A stretch of DNA of 64,000 nucleotides from Chloroflexota bacterium (GTDB lineage Bacteria > Chloroflexota > Anaerolineae > Anaerolineales > UBA4823). The notes below the pieces were generated by a model. The model did no database searches. It was given only the letters and a program-made list of their open reading frames with translations, and had not been told where the DNA came from. Position 1 is the first letter of the stretch. The number at the start of each line of letters is the position of its first letter. Both the position numbers and the translations under genes were made by a program. Location: assembly GCA_012516075.1 (NCBI GenBank), contig JAAYXE010000031.1, forward strand, positions 62,001 to 126,000. Reading direction: 5' to 3'. Of the stretch, positions 23,901 through 34,567 are shown in pieces.

Positions 23901-26900
23901 TTCACTGGCGAGCAGATCCACCCACTGTTGGGCGGAGATAAGCGGGTAATCGGGGCTCAGGTACAGGTCGCTGAAGAGCCACCACCCCTCTGTCAGTCCC
24001 ACGATCAGGTCGGCGAAGCGCTGTTTTTGAATGCCTTCCACCAGCACCAGCATCCCTTGCGGCGCCAGCAGCTCGTGTACATGCCGCAGGGTTGTGCGTA
24101 AATCACGGGTGGCATGCAGTACGTTGGATGCCAGGACCAGGTCGTACTGTCCTGCTGCAAATCCCTGTTCCTGAGGGGATATTTCAATATCGAGCTTTTT
24201 GAACTGCATCCCGGAGCGGCCCCTGAACCTGCGCTGCGCCTGATTGAGGAACAGGGGCGAGATGTCTGTGAACGTGTAGTCCACAGGGGCGTCGCCCAGG
24301 GCTGCCAGAACATGTTCCGTTGTCCCCCCTGTCCCGGCGCCAATCTCCAGGATGCGTGGGGAGCGTCCGCTGCCGTTGGATTTCAGCAGCGCCTGAACCA
24401 CCTCACCGGCCAGCAGATTGAAACCGCGTGTGAAAGGTGCGTCGCGGTAGAGCCGGCTGGCATCCTCCAGTGACCCGCCCGGGAAGAGCAGGTCCAGCGG
24501 ATTGGCCGCGCCGCGCAGGCCCTGGGCCAGATGCTCGCCGAAGCGCTGCACCAGGACGACTTCCGGCTCACTATCCGGGTGTTCGTGAACCAGGACTTCG
24601 GCCAGTGCGGATGCATCCTGGCGCTGCAGCGGTAGACGTACCTCCCAGGTGGAATCATGGCGCAGCAGCAGGCCATCCTCGCACAGGATCTCCAGCAGCC
24701 GGTTGAGCAGTTTACGGTGCCGGCTGTCTGCCTGCAGCCGGTCACCTACTTGCTCCAGCGTAAATTGATCACCGGGCTGCAGATCCCAGCCCAGGTCGAG
24801 CAGGGCGTTCTGGATATGGGCCGCGCACAGTTCATCCAGGCGCGGCACAGCCTGCTGCTGGTAGACGCTGTACTGCGGATCGCGGCTGATCTCTGCCAGC
24901 TTCTGCTGCAGATGCTCCGCGATCTCCGCGCTCCAGTGGACGGGCGGCTGCGCTTCGGAGAGGATCTGCACAGGTTTCCACGTCACCTGGTACAGGCTGT
25001 CATCCAGGTCTGTGGGTCCGCCTTCGAAGCGGGCTTTCATCAGGGTCAGCCCCGATATTTCAGCCAGCACCGCCTCGTTTTCATCCAGCAGGCGAACATC
25101 CACACGTAGAGAACTGCCCTGGCTGTCATTCACCCGGCGCACATGCGACCAGAAATGGCCGGGCAGCGGCCGGTAAAGCCGCACCCTGCCCATTTCGAAG
25201 GGCAGATAGGCCTGCTCACCGGCGGGGAGAAGGGCTGCGGCAGCCTGCAGCCCGGCGTCGAACAGCGCCGGGTGCAGGAAATATGTTCCACTGTCGGCTG
25301 GCAGCGACGCCGGCCGGATGACCTCTCCCAGGGCTTCATCGGTGCTGGTGTACAGCCTGGCCAGACCCCGGAACGCCGGTCCAAAGACCAGCCCGCGTCC
25401 CTGCAGTTCCTGGTAAAAATCGGGCACCGGGATTTCCCGGGGGCAGCTTTCCCGCAGGTGAGCCAGGGAAGCGCCACCCTGCGCATCTGGTTCAGTGGTG
25501 AGGACCAGACGCGCGCTCAGGTGACGCTTCCATTTCACCGGCTCCTCCGCCTGGCTGAAGATATCGAGCAGCATCTGACCATCTGCCTGGGTACTTACGA
25601 CAGACTGCAGGCACAGCTCGCCTTCGGCAGGAATTACCAGCGGCTCCAGGAAGACGATGTCTTCCAGGACCGGCTGCCTTTCCAGGTGCAGCGCCTCTCG
25701 GACGACCCGGGCTGCCATCTCCACAAATGCTGCTGCTGGTAAGACAGCATTTCCGTGAACATGATGATCCGCCAGGAAAGGTATGGCTTCAAGGGAAATG
25801 AAAGATTCATAGATGATCTCCTTTCCGGCAGTCGGCAGCCGCTGGCCGGCCAGAGGATGGGCGCTGCCCGTTATCCGGTTCCGGCTGCTGTGCGGACCGG
25901 CCTGCACCCAGTAGCGCTGGCGCTGGAAGGGATATGTGGGCAGTTCCACTCGCTGCCTGGGCTGGCCCTCATATACACGTTCCCAATCAATGGAGCCACC
26001 CCGGGCATACAGGCCGGCCAGGCTGAGCATGATCTGCTCCCGGTCGTCGCGCTCTTTTTTGATGGATGGCAGCCACAGGCCTGCATCTTCCGGCAGGCAG
26101 CGCTTTCCCAGGCTGATCAAAGTTGGCGTCGGGCCAATTTCAATAAAGATCGTGCAGCCCAGTTCGTGCAGCCGTTGTACGGCGGCCGCGAAGCGCACCG
26201 TCTGGCGCAGATGGCGCCGCCAGTAACCAGGGTTGGAGGCGGCATCCCCGTTGATGCGGTCACCCGTCAGGCAGGAGACATAATCCACCTGGGGGAGGCC
26301 GTAGGAAATGCCTGCGGCTGTGCGTTCAAACTCATCCAGGACCGGCTCCACCAGCGGCGAATGAGAAGCCTGGGCGACGTCCAGCAGACGTGAACGGATA
26401 CCCTCTGCAGACAGAATATCCCGGGCAGCGGCAACCGCCTGGCGTTCACCGGAGATGACGATATTGTCGGGCCCATTGATCACCGCGATGGAGATTTTGC
26501 CCTCCACCTTTGTCAGGATCTGCGCGACCTGCTCTTCGGCGGCGAATACCACCGCCATAGCGCCTGCCTCAGGCAGGCTGTCCATCAACCGCCCACGCGC
26601 GGCCACCAGTTTGACCGCATCCGGTAGGTTCAGGATCCCTGCTGCGCAGGCGGCGGCATATTCTCCGATGCTGTGGCCAGCAACTGCAGCCGGCTCAACG
26701 CCCCAGGAGCGCCACAGGCGGCTCAGGGCGTACTCGAGCGTAAACAGCGCCGCCTGGGTATACTGCATCCCCGAAAATTCCGGCGGCACCTCGTCCGTCT
26801 GCGGGTACATGACCTCCAGCAGGGGTTTTTCCAGGTAGGGCTGGAAGGCCTGGGCACATTCATCCACTGCCTGGCGAAAGACAGCCTGTGACCGGTACAG

Positions 26901-28652
26901 GCTGGAACCCATGCCGGGGTACTGTGCGCCGTGACCGCTGAATAGAAAAGCGACCCTGGGCGGCTGCTGTTCCAGATTCTGTCCACTGAAGACATTTGAC
27001 GCCGGGCGCGCTTCGCTCCAGGCCGCCAGACCCTGCAGGAGCTCGTCGCGCGTCTCCCCGGTAACGGCCAGGCGGTGGGTAAAGTGAGCCCGTCCAGCGC
27101 CGGCGGTGAAGCAAATATCGGCTGGCTCCAGGTCCTGGGATTTTTCAAGCACCGACCGGTATCTTGCCGCTAATTCCTGCAGGGCCCGCTCGGTTTTCGC
27201 GGAGAGGCTCAGGACGTGAAGGGTGTTCTCCTCAGCCTGCGGTGGCGGATCGACCTGCGGCGCTGCTTCGACGATCACATGTGCATTGATGCCGCTGACG
27301 CCGAAAGAGCTTACGCCTGCAAGCCAGCGGCCTTCGATGGGCTCCCAGGGCATCAGGCGGGTAGGAACTTCCAGGGGCATTTCATCCCAGGGGATGAACG
27401 GGTTGGGGGATTGAAAGTGCAGGTGAGGCGGGATCTGGCGGTGATACAGCGAGAGGACAACTTTGATCAGGCCGGCCACACCGGCGGCGGCTTCGCAGTG
27501 CCCCATATTCGTTTTTACAGAGCCCAGGAGCAGAGGCCGGTCCGCCGGCCGGCCGGGACCAAACACGCCCGCCAGCGCGCGCACCTCGATCGGGTCGCCC
27601 AGAGATGTGCCGGTGCCGTGCGCTTCTACATAGCCGATCAGGTCCGGGGTGACGCGCGCTTTTTCGAGCGCCCGGCGGATGACAGCCTCCTGGGCCTGGC
27701 GGCTGGGGACGGTGAACCCACTGCTGAACCCGTCGTGATTGGATGCACTTCCACGGATAACGGCCAGAACCCGGTCACCGTGAGCCAGCGCGTCGGACAG
27801 GCGTTTCAACACCAGCACACCACAGCCGTCGCTGCGGATAAATCCGTCAGCGCGCGCATCGAAGGTCTTGCAGCGTCCGTCAGGAGCGAGCATGTTCGAA
27901 CGGCAGGCGCTGATGCTGATATCGGGCGAGAGCAGCAGGTTGACGCCTGCCGCCAGCGCCATGTCCGCATCGCCGTTGAGCAGACTCTGCACGGCCAGGT
28001 GCACGGCCACCAGGGAAGAAGAGCAGGCGGTATCGACCACCAGCGCCGGGCCGTGAAAGCCAAGCGTATAAGATACCCGCCCGGCGATGCTGTTCAGCAG
28101 CCCGCCGGTTATGCGGTATGGTCCCCAACGCTCGGGCGAGTTGAGCTGGCTCTGCACCTGCACATAATCGTTGAAGGTCACGCCGACAAAAACACCGGTC
28201 TGACTGCCTGAAAGCTTATCCGGCGACTGGCCGGCGTTCTCCAGTGCTTCCCAGGCAACTTCCAGGAGCAGCCGCTGCTGGGGATCCATGCTGCGCGCTT
28301 CACGCGGCGAGATGCCGAAGAAATGCGGGTCAAAATGCCCGGCATCGCGGATAAAACCACCGTAGCGCGTGTAAATTTTCCCCGGCGCTTCCGGATCAGG
28401 GTCATAGTATTCGTCGAGATCCCAGCGGTCTGCGGGCACCTCGCTGATTGCATCGATACCCTGGCTGAGCAGCTGCCAGAAGGCCTGTGGGCTGTCGACG
28501 TCTCCAGGGAAGCGGCAGCCGATGCCGATCACGGCGATGGGTTCCCGGCTGGCCTGTTCAACGGCCTCCAGGCGGGCGCGCATCTTTTTCAGGGCCAGCA
28601 GTGCTTCCGCCAGCCGCGCGGGGTAATCCTGAGTACCGGTTGGGCTGCTCAT
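20910..28652 (-). CDS. Type I polyketide synthase PKS2, KS-AT-DH-cMT-ER-KR-ACP
   Basis: A 2580-residue fully reducing, C-methylating module. Domains: docking coiled coil (1-40); KS with Cys210; AT with Ser661 in GHSIGEY and a QASHSP motif in place of HAFHSP; DH with His963 in [10 protein letters not shown] and FDAGLQ near 1130; methyltransferase with EIGAGTGGT near 1437 and VLHAT; ER with GLGFRDVL near 1867 and [12 protein letters not shown] near 1970; KR with TGGMGGLG near 2162, LDD (B-type) and His2306 where the catalytic Tyr is expected (GQGNHVAAS); ACP with Ser2488 in GLDSL. Should add a methyl-branched saturated unit. Ends with [14 protein letters not shown], a docking-like helix. Its ATG lies 4 bases beyond the PKS1 TGA, so the two are probably co-translated. 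Confidence 0.96.
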   Translation of the reverse strand: MSSPTGTQDYPARLAEALLALKKMRARLEAVEQASREPIAVIGIGCRFPGDVDSPQAFWQLLSQGIDAISEVPADRWDLDEYYDPDPEAPGKIYTRYGGFIRDAGHFDPHFFGISPREARSMDPQQRLLLEVAWEALENAGQSPDKLSGSQTGVFVGVTFNDYVQVQSQLNSPERWGPYRITGGLLNSIAGRVSYTLGFHGPALVVDTACSSSLVAVHLAVQSLLNGDADMALAAGVNLLLSPDISISACRSNMLAPDGRCKTFDARADGFIRSDGCGVLVLKRLSDALAHGDRVLAVIRGSASNHDGFSSGFTVPSRQAQEAVIRRALEKARVTPDLIGYVEAHGTGTSLGDPIEVRALAGVFGPGRPADRPLLLGSVKTNMGHCEAAAGVAGLIKVVLSLYHRQIPPHLHFQSPNPFIPWDEMPLEVPTRLMPWEPIEGRWLAGVSSFGVSGINAHVIVEAAPQVDPPPQAEENTLHVLSLSAKTERALQELAARYRSVLEKSQDLEPADICFTAGAGRAHFTHRLAVTGETRDELLQGLAAWSEARPASNVFSGQNLEQQPPRVAFLFSGHGAQYPGMGSSLYRSQAVFRQAVDECAQAFQPYLEKPLLEVMYPQTDEVPPEFSGMQYTQAALFTLEYALSRLWRSWGVEPAAVAGHSIGEYAAACAAGILNLPDAVKLVAARGRLMDSLPEAGAMAVVFAAEEQVAQILTKVEGKISIAVINGPDNIVISGERQAVAAARDILSAEGIRSRLLDVAQASHSPLVEPVLDEFERTAAGISYGLPQVDYVSCLTGDRINGDAASNPGYWRRHLRQTVRFAAAVQRLHELGCTIFIEIGPTPTLISLGKRCLPEDAGLWLPSIKKERDDREQIMLSLAGLYARGGSIDWERVYEGQPRQRVELPTYPFQRQRYWVQAGPHSSRNRITGSAHPLAGQRLPTAGKEIIYESFISLEAIPFLADHHVHGNAVLPAAAFVEMAARVVREALHLERQPVLEDIVFLEPLVIPAEGELCLQSVVSTQADGQMLLDIFSQAEEPVKWKRHLSARLVLTTEPDAQGGASLAHLRESCPREIPVPDFYQELQGRGLVFGPAFRGLARLYTSTDEALGEVIRPASLPADSGTYFLHPALFDAGLQAAAALLPAGEQAYLPFEMGRVRLYRPLPGHFWSHVRRVNDSQGSSLRVDVRLLDENEAVLAEISGLTLMKARFEGGPTDLDDSLYQVTWKPVQILSEAQPPVHWSAEIAEHLQQKLAEISRDPQYSVYQQQAVPRLDELCAAHIQNALLDLGWDLQPGDQFTLEQVGDRLQADSRHRKLLNRLLEILCEDGLLLRHDSTWEVRLPLQRQDASALAEVLVHEHPDSEPEVVLVQRFGEHLAQGLRGAANPLDLLFPGGSLEDASRLYRDAPFTRGFNLLAGEVVQALLKSNGSGRSPRILEIGAGTGGTTEHVLAALGDAPVDYTFTDISPLFLNQAQRRFRGRSGMQFKKLDIEISPQEQGFAAGQYDLVLASNVLHATRDLRTTLRHVHELLAPQGMLVLVEGIQKQRFADLIVGLTEGWWLFSDLYLSPDYPLISAQQWVDLLASEGFSQPLALSGKQVLSNQAVLVAQAPGAPVELPAGRWLIFGDHAGLGEELHRQIQNRAGTAVLALAGESYQSIDENTYSIDPCAAEDFARLLQEAASGELSGVAYLWGLDHSEPSLFQERAAGGLLHLTQALARSGRQLPQGLWLITPGVHAIPSAGGRLGAAPDAATLWGLGKVISQEHPELNPRLLDLDPAAPVGDQAASLAAALLGSSSEDQLALRSGHWFAPRLERLQRDSSPAQLEKTLPAAYRIAPSERGALEQLTFEPLNRSAPGPGEVEIQVQASGLGFRDVLIALDMYPGERTLGSECSGVISAVGPGVTGLQPGDEVFAMAPGCFASHVVTPAAFVCRKPTHLSMAEAAALPSAFLTAIYALQHLGKLQAGERVLIHAAAGGVGQAALQIALNAGAEVFATAGSPQKRALLKSLGAHHVFDSRSLDFAGQILELTGGQGVDLVLNSLSDEFITASVDVLAKNGRFIEIGKRGIWSTERFAQVRPEAVYHVVDLLQTARQDPEQIAVMFQELLAALQEGKLRPLPLRIFPVKNALEAFRTMAQARHTGKLVLVHDPELARPRLRPDATYLITGGMGGLGLEVARWLVQQGARHLVLAGRSAPSPQAQAVIQELEQAGAHVRAVQADAASKDDLRRLVAEIEAGPAPLRGVFHAAGALDDGVLVQQNWSRFARVFAPKVDGGWNLHQATLHLPLDFFVIFSSVVSLLGSPGQGNHVAASAYLDALAHYRRAQGLPVLCIDWGPWERVGAAAGEKLSAHLQERGLRHMSPEQGIELLARLMGFDSLPAPAAVQVGAVQVDWEQFARQFEPHPAPAVFSDLIAEARTRQAARSSPDGRGTAGPSTAEPDLMEQLRLAPSSKRTSLMRAYVHEKILKVLDLDPAFVLNPNQPLLELGLDSLMAVELRNLLASGLKLSSPLPATLVFDYTTPEALAQYLLRQAFPESDGKAEEPQGDDAAGAAVQALDDLTDEEAEALLLAELNALNRDKQEG

Positions 28653-28656
28653 ACGC

Positions 28657-31600
28657 TCAACTGCCTTTCAGTAAATCGTTAATGAGAGAGAGCTCGCCGT
28701 CTAGCAAATCGCTGAGCTCATCTGCAGAAAGGTTTTTAAGGTCTTCTTCATCGGCGGATGCACCGTCGCCGGATACCGGGGCCGGCTCGATCGCCTGGGG
28801 AGCACTCCCACTGGAACGGTCTGTGGATGCGGAGAGCTGTTCAAGCAGATATTCGTTCAGAGCGGCGATTGTCGGGTATTCGAACGCCAGAGTGGGTGGT
28901 AAGGGGCGCTGCAGACTGGCTTCCAGACGCGTGCGCAGCTGCACTGTGGTGAGCGAATCCATACCCATTTTGAAGAAGCCCTGGCGAATATCGACTCTCT
29001 GTGGGGAGTCGTAACCCAGCAGCCCGGCCACCTGCTGGCACAGGTGATTGAGCAGCATCTCACGGCGCTGGCTGGGTGCTGCCGACAGCAGGTCCTGCAG
29101 GAACCCGTCCTGCGGCGGGAGGGCGCCCGCGCCTGCTTCGTTTTCAATATTCAGGCTGGCGAGCAGCGGGCGCGCACGCCGGGCTTCATAGAGGGCTTTG
29201 AAGGTCTGCCAGTCGATATCGGCGACCACCTTCTGGGGAACGCCGATCTGGATCAGGTGGAACAGTGCGTCCAGGGCCTGTTCAGCGGGCATCTGCCGTA
29301 CTCCGGCTTGAGAGAACAGGCGAGCGACTTCAGCGGTCACCATACCTTCTCCAGACCACCACCCCCAGTTGATGCTCAGGCCGGGCAGTCCGGCGCGGGT
29401 CCGCTGCCGTGCCAGCCCGTCCAGGAAATGGTTAGCGGCGGCATAGGCGGCAAACCCCTGAGAGCCCCACAACCCGGCTCCAGAGGAGAAGAATACGAAG
29501 AAGTCCAGAGGCATACCGCTGGACAGGTTGTGCAGCAGCCAGGCGCCTTCCACTTTCGCTTTCAATACCTGTTCCAGCTCCGGATGGCTGAGGTCCTTCA
29601 CCAGCCTGGAGATTGTGACCCCCGCTGCGTGGAAGATGCCCCGCAGTGGGTAGTCAGACCGGCGCAGATGGTTAAAGAGCGGCTCCATCGCTGCCGGATC
29701 CGCGCTGTCCGCTCGAACCACCTGTACGTCTGCCCCACTTGCCCGCAGCCTCTCGACGGCCGCAGCGCGTGGATCTTCATTTTTACCTGCCTCCAGTCCG
29801 CTGCGGCTGGTCAGCACCAGATGCCGCGCCCCTCTGGCTACCAGTGCCTCAGCAAGGCTGAGCCCGATGCTCCCGAGCCCACCAGTGATCAGGTAAGTCG
29901 CATCCGGCCGGATGGTGACCGGGTTCAGCGCACGGCCGGATGCCGGGGCCGGGACCAGGCGGGCGACATAGCGCTGCCCGTCCCGGTAAACGATCTGATC
30001 CTCTCCGTCTGAACTGAAGAGTTCGGCAGCCAGTCTGTGTGCGGCGTCTTGCGGACTGAAGTCGGGGTCCAGATCCACCAGCCCGCCCCATCCCTGCGGG
30101 TTTTCCAGTGCCAGCGTGCGCCCGAAACCCCACAGGAGGGTCTGTACCAGAGACGCAGGGTCCGGACTGCCGGCGTTTGAGGATGCCGGTTCTATGCTGG
30201 CAGCCGCGCGGGTGATCAGCCACAGAGCCGGTGTCTGCCCTTCCTGCGTGCTCATCAGCACCTGTGCAGCCTTCAATGCCGGCTGAATGGTGATCTGCTG
30301 CAGAGAATTCAGGGAATGGCTGTCGGACGGATGGGCAAATGCATCCAGACCCCACAGGTATATGCAGCCTTTCAGCGGCTGCGAAGCAGCACTGATGCCA
30401 GCCTGAAGCGCCTGTTCCCATTCCTGTGAGGGGTAGATCAACTGGCTGGTGCCGCCGTGCTTTTCCAGTTCTGCTGCCAGGGCGCGGCCTGTGCCGCCGT
30501 GATCGGCCAGTACCAACCAGCGGCCTGCTGCACCATTATGCTTGTCTGCTTCTGCCTGAGGCGCAGGCTGGGGGACCCATGCCAGCTCATAAAACCATTC
30601 TTCCGGCGCCAGCCCGACAGTCAGCGCAGCGCTGGCGTGCTCCTGCCAGGGCTCGCCCTCGCCGCTGCGGCTGTACACCTTGAAAGCGGCCGTCCTCTGC
30701 TCCTGGGTGCTGAGGAAAACCTGTACTTCGCGCTCGCCTTCTTCCTGCAGCGGGAGCGGTTGTATGACGGTCATCTGGTGGATGGTATGGGCGTTGTTTC
30801 CAAAAACGGATGCGGCCGCGGCCAGGGCCATCTGGTCAAATATTTCAGCGGGTGCAAAATCATGGTCCTCGCCTGTTTGCTCCCTGATGACCCGGCGAAA
30901 GGCTGCGTTGATCCGGTTTTCCCAGATGTGCTGGTCCGGCATGGACGCCAGTTCCGGCAGCCGCCGCCCCAGCAGCGGGTGGAGCGGGCCGGCATCTACC
31001 TGGCTTGCGGGCATATCCAGCGTCGGCAGCCAGTAGCGCCTGCGCTGCCAGGGATATCCCGGCAGACGCACCCGATGCCCTTTTGTGGGGAAAAGCCGGG
31101 CGAAATCCAGCGGGTAACCGGCCGTGTACAGCCGCCCCTGTGCAGCACGCAGGGTGATGGTCTCGGGCTCGTCTCTGCGGCCAGACGGAACTGCAAACGC
31201 CTCCCGCCCCGTGCGGTGGATCAGATCTTCCACTGCAGAAGTTAGCAGCGGGTGCGGGCTGAGCTCCAGGAAAATGGTGAAGTTATCCTGCAGCATGCGC
31301 GAGACCGAGGATGCGAACATTACCGTGCGGCGCAGGTTTTGCTCCCAGTAGCTCGCCCCCAATTCTGTGCCGTCCAGCACCCGGTCGAGAGCGGTTGAAT
31401 AGAATGGGATGTGTCCCTGCTGCGGCTGCAGCCCCTGCAGCCCTGCGACCAGTTCACCGAGAAGCGGTTCGACCTGCGGGCTGTGAGAAGCGACGTCAAC
31501 CTTGACCAGGCGGCAGAAGATGTTCTGGCTCTTTAGATGTTCCATCACCTCTTCCAGCGCCTGCGGATCGCCGGCCAGCACGGTGGACTGCGGGCCGTTG

Positions 31601-33714
31601 CTCACCGCGATCGATATTCTGTCTTCATAAGGGCGCACGATTTCAGCCGCCTGCTCCAGCGTCAAGCCGGTAGCCATCATCTGACCCTGTCCGCTGATCC
31701 GCTTCAGCAGCTGGCTGCGCAGGCAGATCACACGGGCAGCATCCTCCAGCCTGAGAATACCGGCGGTGAAGGCAGCCGCCACTTCGCCCAGGCTGTGTCC
31801 TACGACCGCCTGCGGCTCAACTCCCCATGAACGCCAGAGTTCCGCCAGCCCCATTTCGAAAGCTACCAGCGCCGGCTGTATCACATCGATCTGATCCAGG
31901 CGGTAGCCGGGCTGTCCCGGCTCCAGGGACAATTGTTCCAGCAGCGACCAGTCTGCCAGCGGCTGGATGGCGCTGTCGAAGCGGTGGATAAACTCGTGAA
32001 AAACGGGCTCTTTCTCGAGCAGGTCGCGGCCCATTCCCACCCACTGCGAGCCCTGTCCGGGGAAGACAAAGGCCAGGCGGTGCTGCCGCTCCAGGTCGGG
32101 GCGGCCCTGCACCAGGGCGGGATGTTCCTTCCCCTGAATAAAATGTTCCAGCGCCTCGACGGCTTCACCTGTGTCCCCGGCTACGACGGCCAGGCGGTGG
32201 CTGTGATGGCTGCGGTGCACCCGCGCCGTATAGCATACGTCGCGCAGCGCAGGGGCAGATTCACGGGTCAGGAGATCGACATAGCGCCGGGCAAGGGCAG
32301 AAAGGGCTTCCGGAGAACGGGCGGAGATGGGCAGCAGATCCCAGCCGGCAGCCTCCTCAGCATGCGCAGGTTCAGGTGGTTCCGGTCTGGGGGCTTCGCA
32401 GAGCACAACGTGAGCGTTCGTACCGCCGATTCCAAAGCTGTTTACCCCCGCACAGGCCGGTTTGCCGTTATCCGGCAGGGGTGTCAGTTTGCGTGGGATG
32501 TAGGCGTGCAGCCACTCCCAGTCAATCTTTGGATTTAACTCGGTGACCAGCAGGCTGGCAGGGATCTGGCGGTGTTTGAGCACCAGAGCCGCCTTGATCA
32601 GGCCGGCTGTTCCGGCAGCCCCCTCGGTGTGGCCGATATTGGTCTTTATGGAGCCGATCGCGAACCGGTCGCCATCCGGCCGGCCTGCGCCCAGCACCCG
32701 GCCCAGTGCTTCAAGTTCCACGGGGTCACCGGCTTTTGTGCCCGTGCCGTGGGCCTCAATATAGACCACGTCCATGGGTGAAATGCCGGCCTGGGCGTAC
32801 ACGGTTCTGAGCAGTTCCTCCTGGCCTTCAACCGCAGGCCGGGCCATATATCTGCTGCCGCGGCCGTCGTGGTTGCTCCCCGTCGCCAGAATGAGGGCAT
32901 AGATCGGGTCTCCGTCCTGCAGCGCCTGAGACAGCGGTTTGAGCACCAGCATGGCCGCCCCTTCACTGCGCACGTAGCCGTTCGCTTCTGCATCGCCAAA
33001 CTTGCAGCGCCCTTCGGGGGACATCATCTTCATCTGTGAGTATGCGATGGTGATCTGCGGCTGCAGGATCACGTTTACGCCGCCGGCCAGCGCCAGCTGC
33101 GACTCACCGCTCCACAGGCTCTGGCAGGCCAGGTGCACGGCCACCAGGGATGATGAACAGGCGGTGTCGATCGTCAGGTTCGGCCCGCGTAGATCCAGGA
33201 AATAGGATAGCCGGCCGGATAAAGCATAACGCCCGCTGCCGAGGGTCATGTGAAAATCCACGGCTGCAGGATCGCGAAACAGGCGCGCCTCAAAGTCGCT
33301 CACCCAGGCCCCGACAAAGACACCGGTCCGGCTGCCGGCCAGCGATTCTACCGGCAGTCCGGCGTCCTCCAGCGCCTCCCAGGCAACTTCCAGGAGCAGC
33401 CGCTGCTGCGGATCCATCCTCTCAGCCTCGTTGGGCGAGATCTCAAAGAACCCGGCGTCGAACGTATCGATCCCTTCCAGATACCCTCCCCAGCGGGTCA
33501 CCATTTTTCCAGGTTTGACCGGAGGGGGGGCATAATAAGCGTCGACATCCATGCGTTCCGGCGGAATTTCGCCGACCGCATCACGCTCTTCAACCAGCAG
33601 CTTCCAGAAGGATTCTGGATCTGTGACGCCGCCGGGGTAGCGGCAGCCAATGCCGACGATCGCGATGGGTTCTCTTTCCGAGCGGGGATCGAACCGCTTA
33701 CTGCTGTCCTTCAT
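28657..33714 (-). CDS. Type I polyketide synthase PKS1, KS-AT-(half DH)-KR-ACP
   Basis: First PKS in transcription order; 1685 residues from the ATG at 33714. I prefer this start to the GTG at 33744 because AGGAG lies 6 bases upstream of the ATG. Unlike PKS2-6 it has no coiled-coil docking segment: the KS begins about 14 residues in. KS Cys186 (DTACSSS), HGTGTKAGDP and [10 protein letters not shown] are intact. AT Ser641 is in GHSLGE and the specificity motif is VASHSP, nearer to methylmalonyl (YASH) than malonyl enzymes. After AT comes about 110 residues resembling the first half of a DH, without HxxxGxxxxP and without the second half, so it is probably inactive. The KR (TGGLGSIG near 1269) keeps Tyr1424 and has Trp eight residues before it and no LDD, as in A-type KRs. 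ACP Ser1587 is in GMDSL. Expected product: a beta-hydroxy unit. Confidence 0.95.
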   Translation of the reverse strand: MKDSSKRFDPRSEREPIAIVGIGCRYPGGVTDPESFWKLLVEERDAVGEIPPERMDVDAYYAPPPVKPGKMVTRWGGYLEGIDTFDAGFFEISPNEAERMDPQQRLLLEVAWEALEDAGLPVESLAGSRTGVFVGAWVSDFEARLFRDPAAVDFHMTLGSGRYALSGRLSYFLDLRGPNLTIDTACSSSLVAVHLACQSLWSGESQLALAGGVNVILQPQITIAYSQMKMMSPEGRCKFGDAEANGYVRSEGAAMLVLKPLSQALQDGDPIYALILATGSNHDGRGSRYMARPAVEGQEELLRTVYAQAGISPMDVVYIEAHGTGTKAGDPVELEALGRVLGAGRPDGDRFAIGSIKTNIGHTEGAAGTAGLIKAALVLKHRQIPASLLVTELNPKIDWEWLHAYIPRKLTPLPDNGKPACAGVNSFGIGGTNAHVVLCEAPRPEPPEPAHAEEAAGWDLLPISARSPEALSALARRYVDLLTRESAPALRDVCYTARVHRSHHSHRLAVVAGDTGEAVEALEHFIQGKEHPALVQGRPDLERQHRLAFVFPGQGSQWVGMGRDLLEKEPVFHEFIHRFDSAIQPLADWSLLEQLSLEPGQPGYRLDQIDVIQPALVAFEMGLAELWRSWGVEPQAVVGHSLGEVAAAFTAGILRLEDAARVICLRSQLLKRISGQGQMMATGLTLEQAAEIVRPYEDRISIAVSNGPQSTVLAGDPQALEEVMEHLKSQNIFCRLVKVDVASHSPQVEPLLGELVAGLQGLQPQQGHIPFYSTALDRVLDGTELGASYWEQNLRRTVMFASSVSRMLQDNFTIFLELSPHPLLTSAVEDLIHRTGREAFAVPSGRRDEPETITLRAAQGRLYTAGYPLDFARLFPTKGHRVRLPGYPWQRRRYWLPTLDMPASQVDAGPLHPLLGRRLPELASMPDQHIWENRINAAFRRVIREQTGEDHDFAPAEIFDQMALAAAASVFGNNAHTIHQMTVIQPLPLQEEGEREVQVFLSTQEQRTAAFKVYSRSGEGEPWQEHASAALTVGLAPEEWFYELAWVPQPAPQAEADKHNGAAGRWLVLADHGGTGRALAAELEKHGGTSQLIYPSQEWEQALQAGISAASQPLKGCIYLWGLDAFAHPSDSHSLNSLQQITIQPALKAAQVLMSTQEGQTPALWLITRAAASIEPASSNAGSPDPASLVQTLLWGFGRTLALENPQGWGGLVDLDPDFSPQDAAHRLAAELFSSDGEDQIVYRDGQRYVARLVPAPASGRALNPVTIRPDATYLITGGLGSIGLSLAEALVARGARHLVLTSRSGLEAGKNEDPRAAAVERLRASGADVQVVRADSADPAAMEPLFNHLRRSDYPLRGIFHAAGVTISRLVKDLSHPELEQVLKAKVEGAWLLHNLSSGMPLDFFVFFSSGAGLWGSQGFAAYAAANHFLDGLARQRTRAGLPGLSINWGWWSGEGMVTAEVARLFSQAGVRQMPAEQALDALFHLIQIGVPQKVVADIDWQTFKALYEARRARPLLASLNIENEAGAGALPPQDGFLQDLLSAAPSQRREMLLNHLCQQVAGLLGYDSPQRVDIRQGFFKMGMDSLTTVQLRTRLEASLQRPLPPTLAFEYPTIAALNEYLLEQLSASTDRSSGSAPQAIEPAPVSGDGASADEEDLKNLSADELSDLLDGELSLINDLLKGS

Positions 33715-33720
33715 CGGAGA

Positions 33721-33725
33721 CTCCT
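33721..33725 (-). promoter_or_regulatory. Ribosome binding site that sets the PKS1 start
   Basis: AGGAG on the minus strand, followed by a 6-base spacer and the ATG at 33714. It favours this ATG over the in-frame GTG at 33744. Confidence 0.75.
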
Positions 33726-33790
33726 GTTCGAGATACTTCGCCACCTGCCGGAAGAATTACATTCATACCGTCACGCAAACCGGCCCTGGT

Positions 33791-34567
33791 TCAGACCGGC
33801 AGTTCATCCAACATGAGCTGCAGCAGTGCCTGCGTTTGGGTCTGCAGGTAGAAATGGCCGCCGGGAAAGCGCTGCAGGCGAAAACCGGCGCGCGTAAGGT
33901 CTTCCCAGGCTTTCAACCCGGCCTCGCTGACCATGCTGTCCTGTATTCCGCCCAGGGCGGTGATAGGGCATGCCAGCCGTCCACCGCTGAACTGGTAAGT
34001 TTCGACCAGCTTCATGTCTGCTCGCAGCGTGGGCAAAAACAGGCGCAGGAGATCGGGGTCCTGCAGGACAACCTGGGGAATACCGCTGTAACGCTTTTGC
34101 ACCTCGGCCACCAGCAGCGAATCGGGAAGGTGGTGCATCGGGGGATCCTGTTCGGGGTAATGCGGTGCCCGTCGCCCGGAGGCGAAGAAGCGCACTGCCT
34201 TAACGCCGTACTGCTCCTCCAGCCGCTTGAGCAGTTCGAACCCGACCACCGCTCCCATGCTGTGGCCAAAAAGGGCAAAGGGTTTGTCCAGTAGAGAAGT
34301 CAGGGAAGGAGCCAGGGCTGCAATGAGGGGCTCCATCTGAGAATAAGGTGCCTCACGCAGGCGATTTTCTCGCCCGGGCAGGCGGATCGGGCACAGTTCG
34401 ACCTCAGGCGGCAGCAGCCGGGACCAGGGGAAGTAAGCGGCGGTGCCGCCGCCCCCGTATGGCAGGCAGAACAGGCGCAGGCGCGCCTGAGGTCGAGGTG
34501 CGGGAAAGCTTACCCAGTTGTGAACGGCTGCCGGTGTGGGTTGAAAGCCAGATGCGCTGACCGTCAT
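33791..34567 (-). CDS. Type II thioesterase (external, editing), alpha/beta hydrolase
   Basis: A 258-residue thioesterase of the GrsT/RifR type that hydrolyses stalled or wrong acyl groups from PKS carrier proteins. The start is the ATG at 34567, which shares one base with the aminotransferase stop (TGATG). The catalytic triad is visible: Ser103 in GHSMGA, Asp210 in GGIQDS and His238 in GGHFYL. An open frame continues another 147 codons upstream, but that part is the aminotransferase gene read in another frame and does not look like protein. The short stand-alone form is not a chain-releasing domain; release may occur in a PKS beyond the window. The position just upstream of PKS1 links the aminotransferase to the PKS operon. 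Confidence 0.93.
   Translation of the reverse strand: MTVSASGFQPTPAAVHNWVSFPAPRPQARLRLFCLPYGGGGTAAYFPWSRLLPPEVELCPIRLPGRENRLREAPYSQMEPLIAALAPSLTSLLDKPFALFGHSMGAVVGFELLKRLEEQYGVKAVRFFASGRRAPHYPEQDPPMHHLPDSLLVAEVQKRYSGIPQVVLQDPDLLRLFLPTLRADMKLVETYQFSGGRLACPITALGGIQDSMVSEAGLKAWEDLTRAGFRLQRFPGGHFYLQTQTQALLQLMLDELPV

Noticed and set aside
33715..33744. GTG start for PKS1 ten codons further upstream
   Set aside because: No ribosome site precedes it, while AGGAG stands six bases ahead of the ATG at 33714.
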